A DNA stretch of 23,002 bases from Pelomonas sp046294815 (lineage in GTDB: Bacteria > Pseudomonadota > Gammaproteobacteria > Burkholderiales > Burkholderiaceae_C). Positions 1-8,979 of the stretch are shown one piece after another. The position numbers were made by a program, and so were the translations under genes. The stretch lies in assembly GCA_046294815.1 (NCBI GenBank), contig JBKBOJ010000053.1, forward strand, positions 1-23,002. Reading direction: 5' to 3'. Numbering within the stretch: the stretch's first letter is position 1; every line of letters begins with the position of its first letter. The notes below the pieces were generated by a model. The model was given only the letters and a program-made list of their open reading frames with translations. It made no database searches and was not told the DNA's origin.

Positions 1-83
1 ACTTCATCGCCATCGCCTACCTGCGCATGTCCAAGCTCAAGCACCTGCCGGCCAGTCCGTTCGCGCCGGCGATGCCCCAGTGA
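1..83 (+). CDS. C-terminal end of an unidentified protein (partial)
   Basis: The frame beginning at base 3 is open from the window edge to a TGA at 81-83. It encodes about 26 residues that start hydrophobic (FIAIAYLRM) and end in a basic then Pro/Ala-rich tail (KLKHLPASPFAPAMPQ). That pattern would fit the last membrane helix and cytoplasmic tail of a membrane protein, but the fragment is too short to assign a family. It overlaps the end of the convergent small gene on the other strand by about 67 bp, so one of the two may be misjudged. Confidence 0.35.
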   Translation, partial: FIAIAYLRMSKLKHLPASPFAPAMPQ

Positions 84-256
84 CAGTGTTGCTTTCCACA
101 CGAAACGACATGGAGCCGCGGGGCCTCGCTGGCGCTGCGCTTGCCGCTGACGACAAGTCGAGCAAGCTTGACCACCTCGCTGGCTTGCGCCGGCACTGTG
201 GCCAGCATGCCTAGCGCCATGCCGAGGCAAATCCATCCCTTGCTAAGTTTCTTCAT
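17..256 (-). CDS. Small probable secreted protein, function unknown
   Basis: A 79-residue reading frame. It opens with a convincing Sec signal peptide: basic MKKLSK, a hydrophobic stretch (WICLGMALGMLATV), then PAQA before SE, so signal peptidase I cleavage is expected near residue 26. The following stretch, EVVKLARLVVSGKR, is amphipathic. The C-terminal third has two close cysteines (SCGKQHC) and no recognised domain. I prefer the start at 256 over the upstream ATG at 277 because it puts MKK at the signal-peptide N-terminus and has a GGGG tract about 9 nt upstream. The 3' end runs into the coding end of the plus-strand gene at the window edge, so the true C-terminus may differ through a frameshift or a sequencing error. 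I do not recognise a function. Confidence 0.4.
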   Translation of the reverse strand: MKKLSKGWICLGMALGMLATVPAQASEVVKLARLVVSGKRSASEAPRLHVVSCGKQHCHWGIAGANGLAGRCLSLDMRR

Positions 257-387
257 CTGCAACCCCAGCCAATCCAATGAGCTGTTGGGAGCGAGTTTTC
301 TGCATTTCGCGCTTTACGGCCACGCCGTGGCGACGAACTGCACTTTTGAGGGGGCGAAATGCGGTTTGCATCGCTCAGGCAAGCCAC

Positions 388-414
388 AAAGCAAAACGGG
401 CCCCAACGGGCCCG
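388..414 (-). terminator. Intrinsic terminator of tRNA-Ser
   Basis: Read on the minus strand, CGGGCCC (414-408), a 4-nt loop and GGGCCCG (403-397) form a perfect 7-bp all-GC stem. It is followed directly by TTTTGCTTT (396-388). It begins 9 bp beyond the CCA end of the tRNA-Ser gene, as expected for the terminator of a monocistronic tRNA. Confidence 0.85.
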
Positions 415-418
415 GTCC

Positions 419-513
<95 letters not shown>

Positions 514-525
514 TGCGAGCCGAGC

Positions 526-531
526 ATCATA
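526..531 (-). promoter_or_regulatory. Probable -10 element of the tRNA-Ser promoter
   Basis: The minus strand reads TATGAT (531-526), five of six matches to the sigma-70 -10 consensus. It lies 12 bp before the first tRNA base, which would place transcription start a few bases upstream of the mature 5' end. No good -35 hexamer is visible at 16-18 bp; the best nearby sequence is CTGCAT. A short perfect inverted repeat (TGCAGCC 549-555 / GGCTGCA 562-568) lies just upstream of that region. Confidence 0.45.
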
Positions 532-714
532 ACGCATTGTTGCCCTCATGCAGCCAAGATGGGCTGCAACGCTGCCGCGCAGCGAGCTGTGTCGAACCCA
601 GTATCGCTGCGACGATCGGACGCAATTCGTTGAGATTCTTGGGCGTGTCGATCCCTGCCTTATCTGGCTCGGGCGCGCCGGGGGAGAGGTTTCTTGGCCA
701 GCAGCGCTGAGATC

Positions 715-736
715 GCCCCGCCCGGCGGCGCGGGGC
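715..736 (-). terminator. GC-rich hairpin after dctD (weak terminator candidate)
   Basis: GCGGGGC (730-736) and GCCCCGC (715-721) form a 7-bp stem about 23 bp beyond the dctD stop codon. On the minus strand no T-tract follows, so this is at best part of a Rho-dependent or processing end. Nothing else recognisable lies between here and the tRNA promoter. Confidence 0.25.
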
Positions 737-758
737 GCAGCCGGCCCGCACCGGCGGG

Positions 759-2091
<1,333 letters not shown>

Positions 2092-2099
<8 letters not shown>

Positions 2100-3945
2100 C
2101 TGCTGTCTCCGTTGCAGTCCAGGTCTCGACCGCGAGGTCGAACTCGAAGCTCATGCCATGCGCCAGTCGTTCGGCGCGCAGCGTGCCGCCGAACTCATGC
2201 ACGATCTTGGCCGAGATGACCAGGCCCAGGCCCAGGCCTTCGCCGGCCGGCTTGGTGGTGAAGAAGGGTTCGAACAGCCGGGGCAGGTCGGCATCGGCGA
2301 CGCCCGCACCGCTGTCCTGCACCTGCACCAGTGTGCGCCGGCCGTCGTCCTGCGGCGTGGCGCGCACGCGCAGCAGGCGCCGGGCCTCGTGCTGCATCGC
2401 GTCGATGGCGTTGCCAAACAGGTTGACCAGCACCTGCTCCAGCCGGTTCGCCTGCGCCAGCACGCGCAGGCCTGGCGGCACGTCGACCTCGACCTCCAGC
2501 CCCAGTGCCCGGCTACGGTGCTCCAGCAGCAGCAGTGCGGCGCGCACGCTGCTCAGCAGTGCGGTGCTGCCGGTGACCGGTTCGTCGGCCTTGCGCGCGA
2601 AGCTCTTGAGCTGGCGTGTGATCTGGCTCATGCGCTCGACCATGTCGTCCATGATCTGCAGGTTGGCGGCAACGGCGGCGTGCCGGCCACTCTCCAGCAG
2701 TCGCATCGAGTTGCGCGCCAGCGCACGCAGCGCGGTGAGCGGCTGGTTGATTTCGTGCGACAGGCCCGCCGACATCTGTCCCAGCACGGCCAGCTTGCTG
2801 GCCTGAAGCAGCTCGCCCTCGGTCTGCAGGCGCTGCGCGATCTGGGTCTTTAGCGCGTCGTTGGTCTGGCGCAGCTCGGCCGTCCGGCTGTCCACCAGTT
2901 GCTCCAGTTGCGCATGGGCCTGGCGCAGCTGAGCCTGAGCCTGCGTCAGCTGCTGCAGCGCGCGGCGCCGCGATGCCAGGTACAGCGCCAGCAGGCCAAT
3001 GCTGGCGCCCACGGCCGCCCCTCCCCAGGCGGCGAGCTGGGCCTGGCGGCGCACTTCGCCGAGGTCGGACAAGGCCACCAGCCTCAGTCCCAGCGGCAGG
3101 ATCAGGCGCTGCTGGGCCAGCAGCGTCGGCGAACCGGGCAGCGGCAGGCGCACCGGAGTGCCTTCGTGGGCCTGCAGGGTGGCCGGCAGGTCCAGGTCGG
3201 GGCCGATGGCTTGTGGATAGCGCGCGCTGGCCTGCAGCGCCGCGCGGCGCGAGGGCTCGGCGCGGTCCAGCACCGCGTACTTCCAGGCTTGCACCGAGCT
3301 CATGATGACCACGTCGTTCTCGTCGGCCACCAGGATGCGCTCGCGCTGGCTGCGCAGGCCCATGTCTACCCAGGTGGCCTCCAGCGGCGCCAGGTTGAAG
3401 CGCACGACCACCGCGCCCACCGCGCGGCCCGCCTGGCGCAGCGGGTGCAGCATGTAGAAGTCGGTGCTGCCGGTGCGCTCGTCGGCGGCAAAGAAGTGGC
3501 TGCGCTCGTCGGCCAGCGCTTCGAGCAGCCGGGCCGGCGGCGCCAGCGCCTCGCTGGCGGACAAGACCTGGCCCCGTGTGTCGGCGACGAAGATCTGGTG
3601 CGTCCCGGCGCGCACGTTGATGCGGGCCAGCATCTGGCTGGTCTCGCGGCGGCGCGCGGCATCCTGGGGGTGCTGCATCAGCGCCAGCAGCGCGGGATCG
3701 ATGGCCAACACGCTGGGCAGATAGGCGTGGCGACCCAGTTCGGCCGCCAGGTTGCTGGCGTACAGCTCCAGCCGCTCGGTGCTCAGCGCCGAGAGCTGCT
3801 CGCGCCCGCTGCGTTCGCTGAGGCGGTGCGCCAGCGCAAAGCCCAGCAGCATCAGCAGGCCGGTCAGGACGAGATGGAAGCCCGGCCGGCCGAGCAGCCG
3901 GAGCAGGCGCAGCGTGCGAGGGCGGAAAGAATCAGGCAGGAACAT
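2092..3945 (-). CDS. dctB: DctB-like membrane sensor histidine kinase
   Basis: 617 residues from the chosen start. A transmembrane helix near 23-40 is followed by a periplasmic sensor region of about 250 residues (about 45-300) with double-PDC/Cache character. A second helix lies near 303-324, then a coiled coil (about 328-378). The HisKA domain has H397 in SHEINQP. The HATPase domain has an N-box GNAIDA (511-516), G1 DSGAG (544-548), FFTTK (561-565) and G2 GLGLGL (570-575). This matches the DctB layout: an extracytoplasmic small-acid sensor that phosphorylates DctD. The frame stays open upstream to 4188, but that extension is Arg/Gly/Pro-rich, has no homology feel and crosses the regulatory region. 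I therefore start at the ATG at 3945, just before the first membrane helix; no strong ribosome-binding site is visible. The stop overlaps the dctD start. The ligand could be a C4-dicarboxylate or another small organic or amino acid. Confidence 0.88.
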
Positions 3946-4046
3946 GTCAGCGCAGCCGCGAGTGTGCCCACGCGGCGCCCGCTTCGGGAGCGTCGCGGCG
4001 GGTTTTTTGGGGGCTGGCGAAAAGCCGCCCTGCGTGCGTGCGGTTT

Positions 4047-4064
4047 GTGCGGATTTCCGCCCAG
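4047..4064. promoter_or_regulatory. 18-bp dyad, candidate activator-binding site (UAS)
   Basis: TGTGCGGA-TT-TCCGCCCA is an inverted repeat in which 7 of 8 half-site positions match; the core GCGGA-TT-TCCGC is perfect. Its centre lies about 140 bp upstream of the -12 element of the sigma-54 promoter. That is within the range over which NtrC-family activators act by DNA looping. The Fis-type HTH of the adjacent DctD-like protein is the natural candidate to bind it. The identification rests on symmetry and position, not on a verified motif. Confidence 0.5.
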
Positions 4065-4182
4065 TTGAGCCTGCGCCACACTGAGCCCCGACGCGCTGGA
4101 TCCGCCCCGTTGGACGAATCGAACGTTCCGCGGTTCTTGATGGTCGGTGAATACCCTTGAAACACTGCCGTGCGCCGCGTTT

Positions 4183-4197
4183 TGGCATGAGGGTTGC
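4183..4197 (+). promoter_or_regulatory. Sigma-54 (RpoN) promoter of livHMGF
   Basis: TGGCATG-AGGG-TTGC matches the sigma-54 consensus TGGCACG-N4-TTGC at all defined positions but one (T for C). The essential -24 GG (4184-4185) and -12 GC (4196-4197) are separated by exactly 10 nt. Transcription would begin near 4209, giving an mRNA leader of about 48 nt before the livH ATG at 4257. The divergent neighbouring gene pair encodes a sigma-54 activator and its kinase. Confidence 0.75.
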
Positions 4198-4256
4198 GAT
4201 GCAGCCCGGGTCGATTGGCGCATGCTGCGTCCAACAACAAACTTGCTGGAGCCCTC

Positions 4257-5180
4257 ATGGAGACTCTGATTCAACAGATCATCAACGGCCTGGTGCTGGG
4301 GAGCATGTATGCCCTGGTCGCCTTGGGCTACACGATGGTCTACGGCATCATCAATCTCATCAACTTCGCGCATGGCGAGATCCTGATGGTCGGTGCCATG
4401 GTGGCCTGGACCATGGTCACCTTTCTGGCCGACAGCGGCTTGCCTGGCTGGGCACTGATGCTGGTCGGTCTGGCCTGCGCCATCGTCGTTTGCTCGGTGC
4501 TGAACTTCTCGGTCGAGAAGATCGCCTACCGGCCGCTGCGCAACGCGCCACGGCTGGCGCCGCTGATCACGGCCATGGGCATGTCGCTGCTGCTGCAGGT
4601 GCTGGCCATGATCATCTGGAAGCCCAACCCCAAGCCCTTCCCGCTGCTGCTGCCCACTGAGCCCTTTGACCTGGGAGGGGCGGTCATCACCGTCACGCAA
4701 TGCCTGATCCTGGGCCTCACGGTGGTCATCCTGTCGGCGCTGATGTACCTGGTGAACTACACCAAGCTGGGCCGCGCGATGCGGGCCACCGCCGAGAATC
4801 CGCGCGTGGCCGGCCTGATGGGCGTGAAGCCCGACTTCATCATCTCCACCACCTTTGTCATCGGCGCCGCGCTGGCCGCCGTGGCCGGCCTGATGTGGGC
4901 GGCCAACTACGGCACGGTGCAGCACACCATGGGCTTCATGCCTGGCCTCAAGGCCTTCACGGCCGCGGTGCTTGGCGGCATCGGCAACCTCGCCGGCGCC
5001 GTGGTGGGCGGGCTGCTGCTGGGGCTCATTGAGGCCATAGGCGCGGGCTACCTGGGCGAGCTGACCGGCGGCGTGCTGGGCAGCCACTATGCCGACATCT
5101 TTGCCTTCATTGCCCTCATCCTTGTGCTGACTCTGCGGCCCTCGGGCCTGCTGGGTGAGCGTGTGGCGGACCGGGCTTGA
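4257..5180 (+). CDS. livH: Branched-chain amino-acid ABC transporter permease LivH
   Basis: A 307-residue, very hydrophobic inner-membrane protein with roughly eight helices. It carries the LivH hallmarks: the N-terminal segment YTMVYGIINLINFAHGEILM (25-44), YRPLRNAPRLAPLITAMGMS (91-110), and the cytoplasmic loop GRAMRATAENPRVAGLMGV (172-190) that contacts the ATPase. Length is normal for the family. I start at METLIQQ because TGGAG lies about 7 nt upstream and an earlier in-frame ATG-like codon would fall inside the sigma-54 promoter. LivH pairs with LivM to form the channel for high-affinity uptake of leucine, isoleucine and valine. Some family members take other amino acids, amides or urea, so the substrate is inferred. 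First gene of a four-gene operon; 11 bp separate it from livM. Confidence 0.93.
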   Translation: METLIQQIINGLVLGSMYALVALGYTMVYGIINLINFAHGEILMVGAMVAWTMVTFLADSGLPGWALMLVGLACAIVVCSVLNFSVEKIAYRPLRNAPRLAPLITAMGMSLLLQVLAMIIWKPNPKPFPLLLPTEPFDLGGAVITVTQCLILGLTVVILSALMYLVNYTKLGRAMRATAENPRVAGLMGVKPDFIISTTFVIGAALAAVAGLMWAANYGTVQHTMGFMPGLKAFTAAVLGGIGNLAGAVVGGLLLGLIEAIGAGYLGELTGGVLGSHYADIFAFIALILVLTLRPSGLLGERVADRA

Positions 5181-5191
5181 GGAGAGACCCC

Positions 5192-6271
5192 ATGCAAGCC
5201 AAGAAACTCATCACTTTCCTGATCGCCGCCATCGCGCTGATGGTGGTGCCGCTGTTTGCGCAGCAGTTCGGCAACGGCCCGGTGCGCATCATCGACCTGG
5301 CGCTGCTGTATGTGCTGCTGGCGCTGGGCCTGAACATCGTGGTCGGCTACGCCGGCCTGCTGGACCTGGGCTATGTGGCCTTCTACGCGGTTGGCTCCTA
5401 CATGTTCGCGCTGATGGCCAGCCCGCACCTGAGCGAGAACTTCGAGGCCTTCAAGGCCGCGTTCCCGGACGGGCTGCATGCGCCGATTTGGCTGGTCATT
5501 CCGCTGGGCGCGGGGCTGGCGGCGCTGTTCGGTGTGCTGCTGGGTGCGCCCACGCTGAAGCTGCGCGGCGACTACCTTGCCATCGTGACGCTGGGCTTCG
5601 GCGAGATCATCCGCGTGTTCCTGAACAACCTGGAGTACCCGGTCAACGTCACCAACGGCCCGCGCGGCATCGGTCAGATCGACTCCTTCCACATCTTCGG
5701 CATCAACCTGGGCAAGTCCTGGCAGATCGGTGACTACACGTTGCCGTCGGTGACGCTGTATTACTACCTGTTCCTGCTGCTGGTGGTAGTCAGCGTGGTC
5801 ATCTGCTACCGGCTGGAGCAGTCGCGCATTGGCCGCGCCTGGATGGCCATCCGCGAGGACGAGATCGCCGCCAAGGCCATGGGTATCAATACGCGCAACC
5901 TGAAGCTGCTCGCCTTTGGCATGGGCGCCACCTTCGGCGGCGTGGCCGGCGCCATGTTCGCGAGCTTCCAGGGCTTCGTGTCGCCCGAGTCCTTCAGCCT
6001 GCAGGAGTCGGTGATGATCGTCGCAATGGTGGTGCTGGGCGGCATCGGCCACATCCCCGGCGTCATCCTCGGCGCGCTGATGCTGGCGGCTCTGCCCGAG
6101 GTGCTGCGCTATGTGGCTGGCGACATCCAGCAGATGACCGGCGGCCGCATCGACGCGTCCATCCTGCGCCAGCTGCTGGTGGCGCTGGCCATGATCACCA
6201 TCATGCTGGTGCGTCCGCGCGGCCTGTGGCCAGCGCCGGAGCATGGCAAGACCGCCTCAGCGGCGAAGTGA
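5192..6271 (+). CDS. livM: Branched-chain amino-acid ABC transporter permease LivM
   Basis: 359 residues with about nine membrane helices. Family signatures are LNIVVGYAGLLDLGYVAFYA (47-66), LRGDYLAIVTLGFGEIIR (124-141) and the ATPase-coupling loop GRAWMAIREDEIAAKAMG (214-231). The start at MQAKKL is supported by GAGGAGA 6-12 nt upstream; a TTG codon at 5177 in the same frame is less likely. LivM is the second half of the membrane channel with LivH. The C-terminus ends in a short Lys/Ala tail after RPRGLWP, common in this family. The 14-bp gap to livG fits a single mRNA. Confidence 0.93.
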   Translation: MQAKKLITFLIAAIALMVVPLFAQQFGNGPVRIIDLALLYVLLALGLNIVVGYAGLLDLGYVAFYAVGSYMFALMASPHLSENFEAFKAAFPDGLHAPIWLVIPLGAGLAALFGVLLGAPTLKLRGDYLAIVTLGFGEIIRVFLNNLEYPVNVTNGPRGIGQIDSFHIFGINLGKSWQIGDYTLPSVTLYYYLFLLLVVVSVVICYRLEQSRIGRAWMAIREDEIAAKAMGINTRNLKLLAFGMGATFGGVAGAMFASFQGFVSPESFSLQESVMIVAMVVLGGIGHIPGVILGALMLAALPEVLRYVAGDIQQMTGGRIDASILRQLLVALAMITIMLVRPRGLWPAPEHGKTASAAK

Positions 6272-6285
6272 GGGGAGCACGGAGC

Positions 6286-7071
6286 ATGAGCACTCACGAC
6301 AACATCGTCCTCAATGTCAGCGGCGCATCCAAGCGTTTCGGCGGCGTGCAAGCGCTGTCCGATGTCGGCATCCAGATCCAGCGCGGCCAGGTCTACGGCC
6401 TGATCGGCCCCAACGGCGCCGGCAAGACGACCTTCTTCAACGTCATCACGGGTCTTTACACGCCCGACGGCGGCAGCTTCTCGCTGGGCGGCGTGCCCTA
6501 CACGCCGCAGGCGGTGCACCAGGTCGCCAAGGCCGGCATCGCGCGCACCTTCCAAAACATCCGGCTGTTTGCCGACATGACGGCGCTGGAGAACGTCATG
6601 GTCGGCCGCCACATCCGCACGAAGTCCGGCCTGCTGGGCGCCGTCTTGCGCACGCCCAAGTTCAAGGCCGAGGAGGCCGCCATCAAGGCGCGCGCCCAGG
6701 AGCTGCTGGACTATGTGGGCATCGGCAAATACGCGGATTACAAGGCTCGCACGCTGAGCTATGGCGATCAGCGCCGCCTGGAGATCGCCCGGGCGTTGGC
6801 CACCGACCCGCAGCTCATCGCGCTGGACGAGCCGGCCGCCGGCATGAATGCCACCGAGAAGGTGGTGCTGCGCGAACTGATCGACCGCATCCGCAACGAC
6901 GGCCGCACCATTCTGCTCATCGAGCATGACGTGAAACTGGTCATGGGCTTGTGCGACCGTGTGACGGTGCTGGACTACGGCAAGCAGATCGCCGAAGGCA
7001 CGCCGGCCGAGGTGCAGAGCAACGAGAAGGTGATCGAGGCCTACCTCGGTGCCGGCCACAAACCTCATTGA
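6286..7071 (+). CDS. livG: Branched-chain amino-acid ABC transporter ATPase LivG
   Basis: A 261-residue cytoplasmic ABC ATPase. It has Walker A GPNGAGKT (41-48), the Q-loop region ARTFQNIRLF (86-95), a signature written LSYGDQRRLEIARAL (157-171), Walker B LIALDEP (177-183) with catalytic E182, and the switch histidine in IEHD (H214). The GDQ form of the signature and the PAAGMN D-loop are typical of LivG-type subunits. The start at MSTHDN is chosen because the ABC fold begins immediately after it; AGGGGAGCACGGAG precedes the ATG. It powers transport as a heterodimer with LivF, encoded 17 bp downstream. Confidence 0.94.
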   Translation: MSTHDNIVLNVSGASKRFGGVQALSDVGIQIQRGQVYGLIGPNGAGKTTFFNVITGLYTPDGGSFSLGGVPYTPQAVHQVAKAGIARTFQNIRLFADMTALENVMVGRHIRTKSGLLGAVLRTPKFKAEEAAIKARAQELLDYVGIGKYADYKARTLSYGDQRRLEIARALATDPQLIALDEPAAGMNATEKVVLRELIDRIRNDGRTILLIEHDVKLVMGLCDRVTVLDYGKQIAEGTPAEVQSNEKVIEAYLGAGHKPH

Positions 7072-7088
7072 CGCAGCGGACGAAGAAC

Positions 7089-7811
7089 ATGGCAGACAAC
7101 AAGCAAACGCTGCTGCAGGTCAGCGGCCTGAAGGTGGCTTATGGCGGCATTCAGGCCGTCAAGGGCATCGACTTCGAGGTGCGCGAGGGCGAGCTGGTGT
7201 CGCTGATCGGCGCCAACGGCGCGGGCAAGACGACCACACTGAAGGCCGTCACCGGCCTGCAGCCCATCGCCGCCGGCGACGTGATCTACCTGGGTGAATC
7301 CATCAAGGGGCGCGGCGCCTGGGACCTGGCCAAGAAGGGGCTGGTCATGGTGCCTGAGGGGCGCGGCACCTTCACGCGCATGACCATCGTCGAGAACCTG
7401 CAGATGGGCGCCTACAACCGCAAGGACGGCGAGATCCAGGCCGACATCGACAAGGTCTTCACGCTGTTTCCGCGCCTGAAGGAACGCGCCAAGCAACTGG
7501 CCGGCACCATGTCCGGTGGCGAGCAGCAGATGCTGGCGATGGGCCGCGCGCTGATGGCGCGCCCCAAGGTGCTGCTGCTGGACGAGCCGTCCATGGGCTT
7601 GTCGCCCATCATGGTGGACAAGATCTTCGAGGTCGTGAACGACATCCACAAGCAGGGCGTCACCATCCTGCTGGTCGAGCAGAACGCCAGCCGCGCGCTG
7701 CAACTGGCCAACCGCGGCTATGTGATGGAGTCCGGTGAGGTGACGATGGAAGGCGAGGGTCAGGCCTTGCTGACCGATCCCAAGGTCAGGGCCGCCTACC
7801 TCGGTGAATGA
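7089..7811 (+). CDS. livF: Branched-chain amino-acid ABC transporter ATPase LivF
   Basis: A 240-residue ABC ATPase. It has Walker A GANGAGKT (41-48), the LivF-typical VPEGRGTF segment (88-95), signature MSGGEQQMLAMGRALM (141-156), Walker B VLLLDEP (161-167), and VEQN (196-199), in which glutamine replaces the usual switch histidine, as is normal for LivF. Length is typical. The start at MADNKQ is internal to a longer open frame; GAAGAAC precedes it and the ABC domain begins at residue 8. It is the last gene of livHMGF, closed by a strong terminator 4 bp beyond the stop codon. No periplasmic binding protein gene (livJ/livK type) occurs in the operon or elsewhere in the window, so that subunit must be encoded elsewhere. 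Confidence 0.94.
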   Translation: MADNKQTLLQVSGLKVAYGGIQAVKGIDFEVREGELVSLIGANGAGKTTTLKAVTGLQPIAAGDVIYLGESIKGRGAWDLAKKGLVMVPEGRGTFTRMTIVENLQMGAYNRKDGEIQADIDKVFTLFPRLKERAKQLAGTMSGGEQQMLAMGRALMARPKVLLLDEPSMGLSPIMVDKIFEVVNDIHKQGVTILLVEQNASRALQLANRGYVMESGEVTMEGEGQALLTDPKVRAAYLGE

Positions 7812-7814
7812 GAT

Positions 7815-7842
7815 ACGCCCGGCTTGCCGGGCGTTTCTTCTT
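7815..7842 (+). terminator. Intrinsic terminator of the liv operon
   Basis: ACGCCCGG (7815-7822), loop CTTG and CCGGGCGT (7827-7834) form a perfect 8-bp stem, extended by TTTCTTCTT. It starts 4 bp past the livF stop. The opposite strand shows only a poor T-tract (ATCTCATT), so termination of the convergent dehydrogenase transcript here would be weaker. Confidence 0.88.
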
Positions 7843-7855
7843 GGCCTGCTGTGGC

Positions 7856-8911
7856 TCAGCCGAGCTTGACGAGCTTGCTGCGCGCCCAGTCGTCGGCCAC
7901 GCGCGCCGGCGTCGAGTCGGCGCGCCGCACGCGCTGCAGCAACTCCTCCACGCGCTCGGCGATCCTGCTGACCTCGGCCATCACGGCCTGCTCGTCGCCC
8001 TCGCCGCGGTACTCGCGCGCCACGCTGATGATGCCGCCGGCGTTCACCAGGTAGTCCGGCAGATAGCAGATGCCGCGGCGCTGCAGCGCATCGCCATCGG
8101 CTGGCGTGGCGAGCTGGTTGTTGGCCGCGCCGGCAATGAGCTTGGCGCGCAGTGTCGGCACGGTCTGCTCGTTCAGCGCCGCGCCCAACGCGCAGGGGGC
8201 CAGCACGTCCACGTCCGTCCCCAGGATCTCGGCCACGTGCACGGCACGCGCGCCGAACTGCGCGACGGCTCGCTCGACCTTGGCGGCATCCACATCGGCC
8301 ACCACCAGCCGGGCGCCAGCCTGGTGCAGGAAGGTCGCCAAATGCCAGCCCACCGCGCCCAGGCCTTGCAGTGCGACGCGTACGCCTTCCAGCGATGAGC
8401 GGCCCAGCACCAGCCGGACGCCGGCCTGGATGGCAACGAACACGCCCCAGGCCGTCTTGGGGCTGGGGTCGCCACCAAAGGCACCCTCGCGCGGGATGCC
8501 GCTGACGAAGGGCGTGACCGCCTGCATGCCGCGCATGTCGGCCGTGGTGGTGCCCACATCCTCGGCCGTGATGTAGCTGCCATTGAGCGACTGCACCGCG
8601 CGGCCGAAGGCGGCAAACAGGGCAGGGCGGTCGAAGGGCCCTTGGGGCTTGAGGATGACGGCCTTGCCCCCGCCGAAGGGCAGGTCGGCCAGCGCGTTCT
8701 TCAGGCTCATGCCTTGCGACAGGCGCAGGGCGTCGTTCAGCGCGGCGAGGTCGGAGTCGTAATGCCAGAGGCGGCAGCCGCCGAAGGCGGGGCCGCGCGC
8801 GGTGCTGTGCACGGCGAGGATGGCCTTCAGGCCGGTGGCTGGGTCGGTGGCGAGCAGCACGCGCTCGTGGGCGGCCTGCTCGGGCAGGCCGAAGAGGGAG
8901 GTCGGTGTCAT
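7856..8911 (-). CDS. Leucine/branched-chain amino-acid dehydrogenase family protein
   Basis: 351 residues, Glu/Leu/Phe/Val dehydrogenase superfamily. The N-terminal catalytic domain has K71 in MSLKNA and K83 in LPFGGGK, with D118 in AEDVGT. The 12- and 35-residue spacings match the lysines and aspartate of characterised leucine dehydrogenases (K68, K80 and D115 in the Bacillus enzyme). The Rossmann motif is GLGAVG (183-188), and GAANNQL (261-267) is the cofactor/substrate asparagine site. Such enzymes interconvert L-leucine, valine or isoleucine with their 2-oxo acids using NAD; phenylalanine is the main alternative substrate. Start at MTPTSLF (8911): the alternative GTG at 8956 lies inside a terminator stem. 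No obvious ribosome-binding site precedes 8911. Convergent with livF, which supports a branched-chain role. Family certain, exact substrate inferred. Confidence 0.85.
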   Translation of the reverse strand: MTPTSLFGLPEQAAHERVLLATDPATGLKAILAVHSTARGPAFGGCRLWHYDSDLAALNDALRLSQGMSLKNALADLPFGGGKAVILKPQGPFDRPALFAAFGRAVQSLNGSYITAEDVGTTTADMRGMQAVTPFVSGIPREGAFGGDPSPKTAWGVFVAIQAGVRLVLGRSSLEGVRVALQGLGAVGWHLATFLHQAGARLVVADVDAAKVERAVAQFGARAVHVAEILGTDVDVLAPCALGAALNEQTVPTLRAKLIAGAANNQLATPADGDALQRRGICYLPDYLVNAGGIISVAREYRGEGDEQAVMAEVSRIAERVEELLQRVRRADSTPARVADDWARSKLVKLG

Positions 8912-8940
8912 GCGGAATGCGCTTGTGGCGCGGCAGTGGA

Positions 8941-8971
8941 TGGAAAACGGCCGCACTTTTGGCGCGGCCGT
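8941..8971 (-). terminator. Intrinsic terminator between the dioxygenase and the dehydrogenase
   Basis: On the minus strand ACGGCCGC (8971-8964), a 9-nt loop and GCGGCCGT (8954-8947) form a perfect 8-bp stem running into TTTT. It begins 8 bp past the dioxygenase stop and sits before the dehydrogenase ATG. The two minus-strand genes are therefore probably separate or only partly read-through units. Confidence 0.7.
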
Positions 8972-8979
8972 CTCGCATT

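Larger units (their letters stand above)
3946..4256. other. Divergent dctB-livH regulatory region (311 bp)
   Basis: No convincing gene lies here; the reading frames that cross it are extensions or shadows of flanking genes. It contains, left to right: a bulged hairpin (GGGCTGGC 4011-4018 / GCCGCCC 4025-4031) that would sit in the dctB leader, an 18-bp dyad (4047-4064), two further TCCGC elements (4101-4105 and 4127-4131), a GAACGTTC palindrome (4121-4128), and a sigma-54 promoter (4183-4197). Base composition in 4110-4260 is less GC-rich than the flanking genes, as is usual for a promoter region. Confidence 0.8.

Noticed and set aside
4011..4031. Bulged hairpin with adjacent T6 (4003-4008 area) upstream of dctB as a terminator.
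   Set aside because: The T-run precedes the stem on the plus strand and becomes an A-run after it on the minus strand, so neither orientation gives a stem followed by T residues.
4117..4129. An IHF-like site between the dyad and the sigma-54 promoter.
   Set aside because: The best match has three mismatches at defined consensus positions, too weak to call, although IHF would make sense there.
3946..4188. N-terminal extension of the DctB-like kinase by 81 residues.
   Set aside because: The extension is Arg/Pro/Gly-rich, crosses the 18-bp dyad and touches the sigma-54 promoter, and lies before a normal first membrane helix. The ATG at 3945 fits the family.
3864..5087. A 407-codon minus-strand open frame covering the dctB-livH gap and livH.
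   Set aside because: It is antisense to livH and the regulatory region; composition is His/Gln-rich shadow. It does not support coding across the promoter.
7065..8978. A 637-codon minus-strand open frame across livF and the dehydrogenase.
   Set aside because: It spans two convergent real genes and is Arg/Gly/Ala-rich shadow sequence with no recognisable fold.
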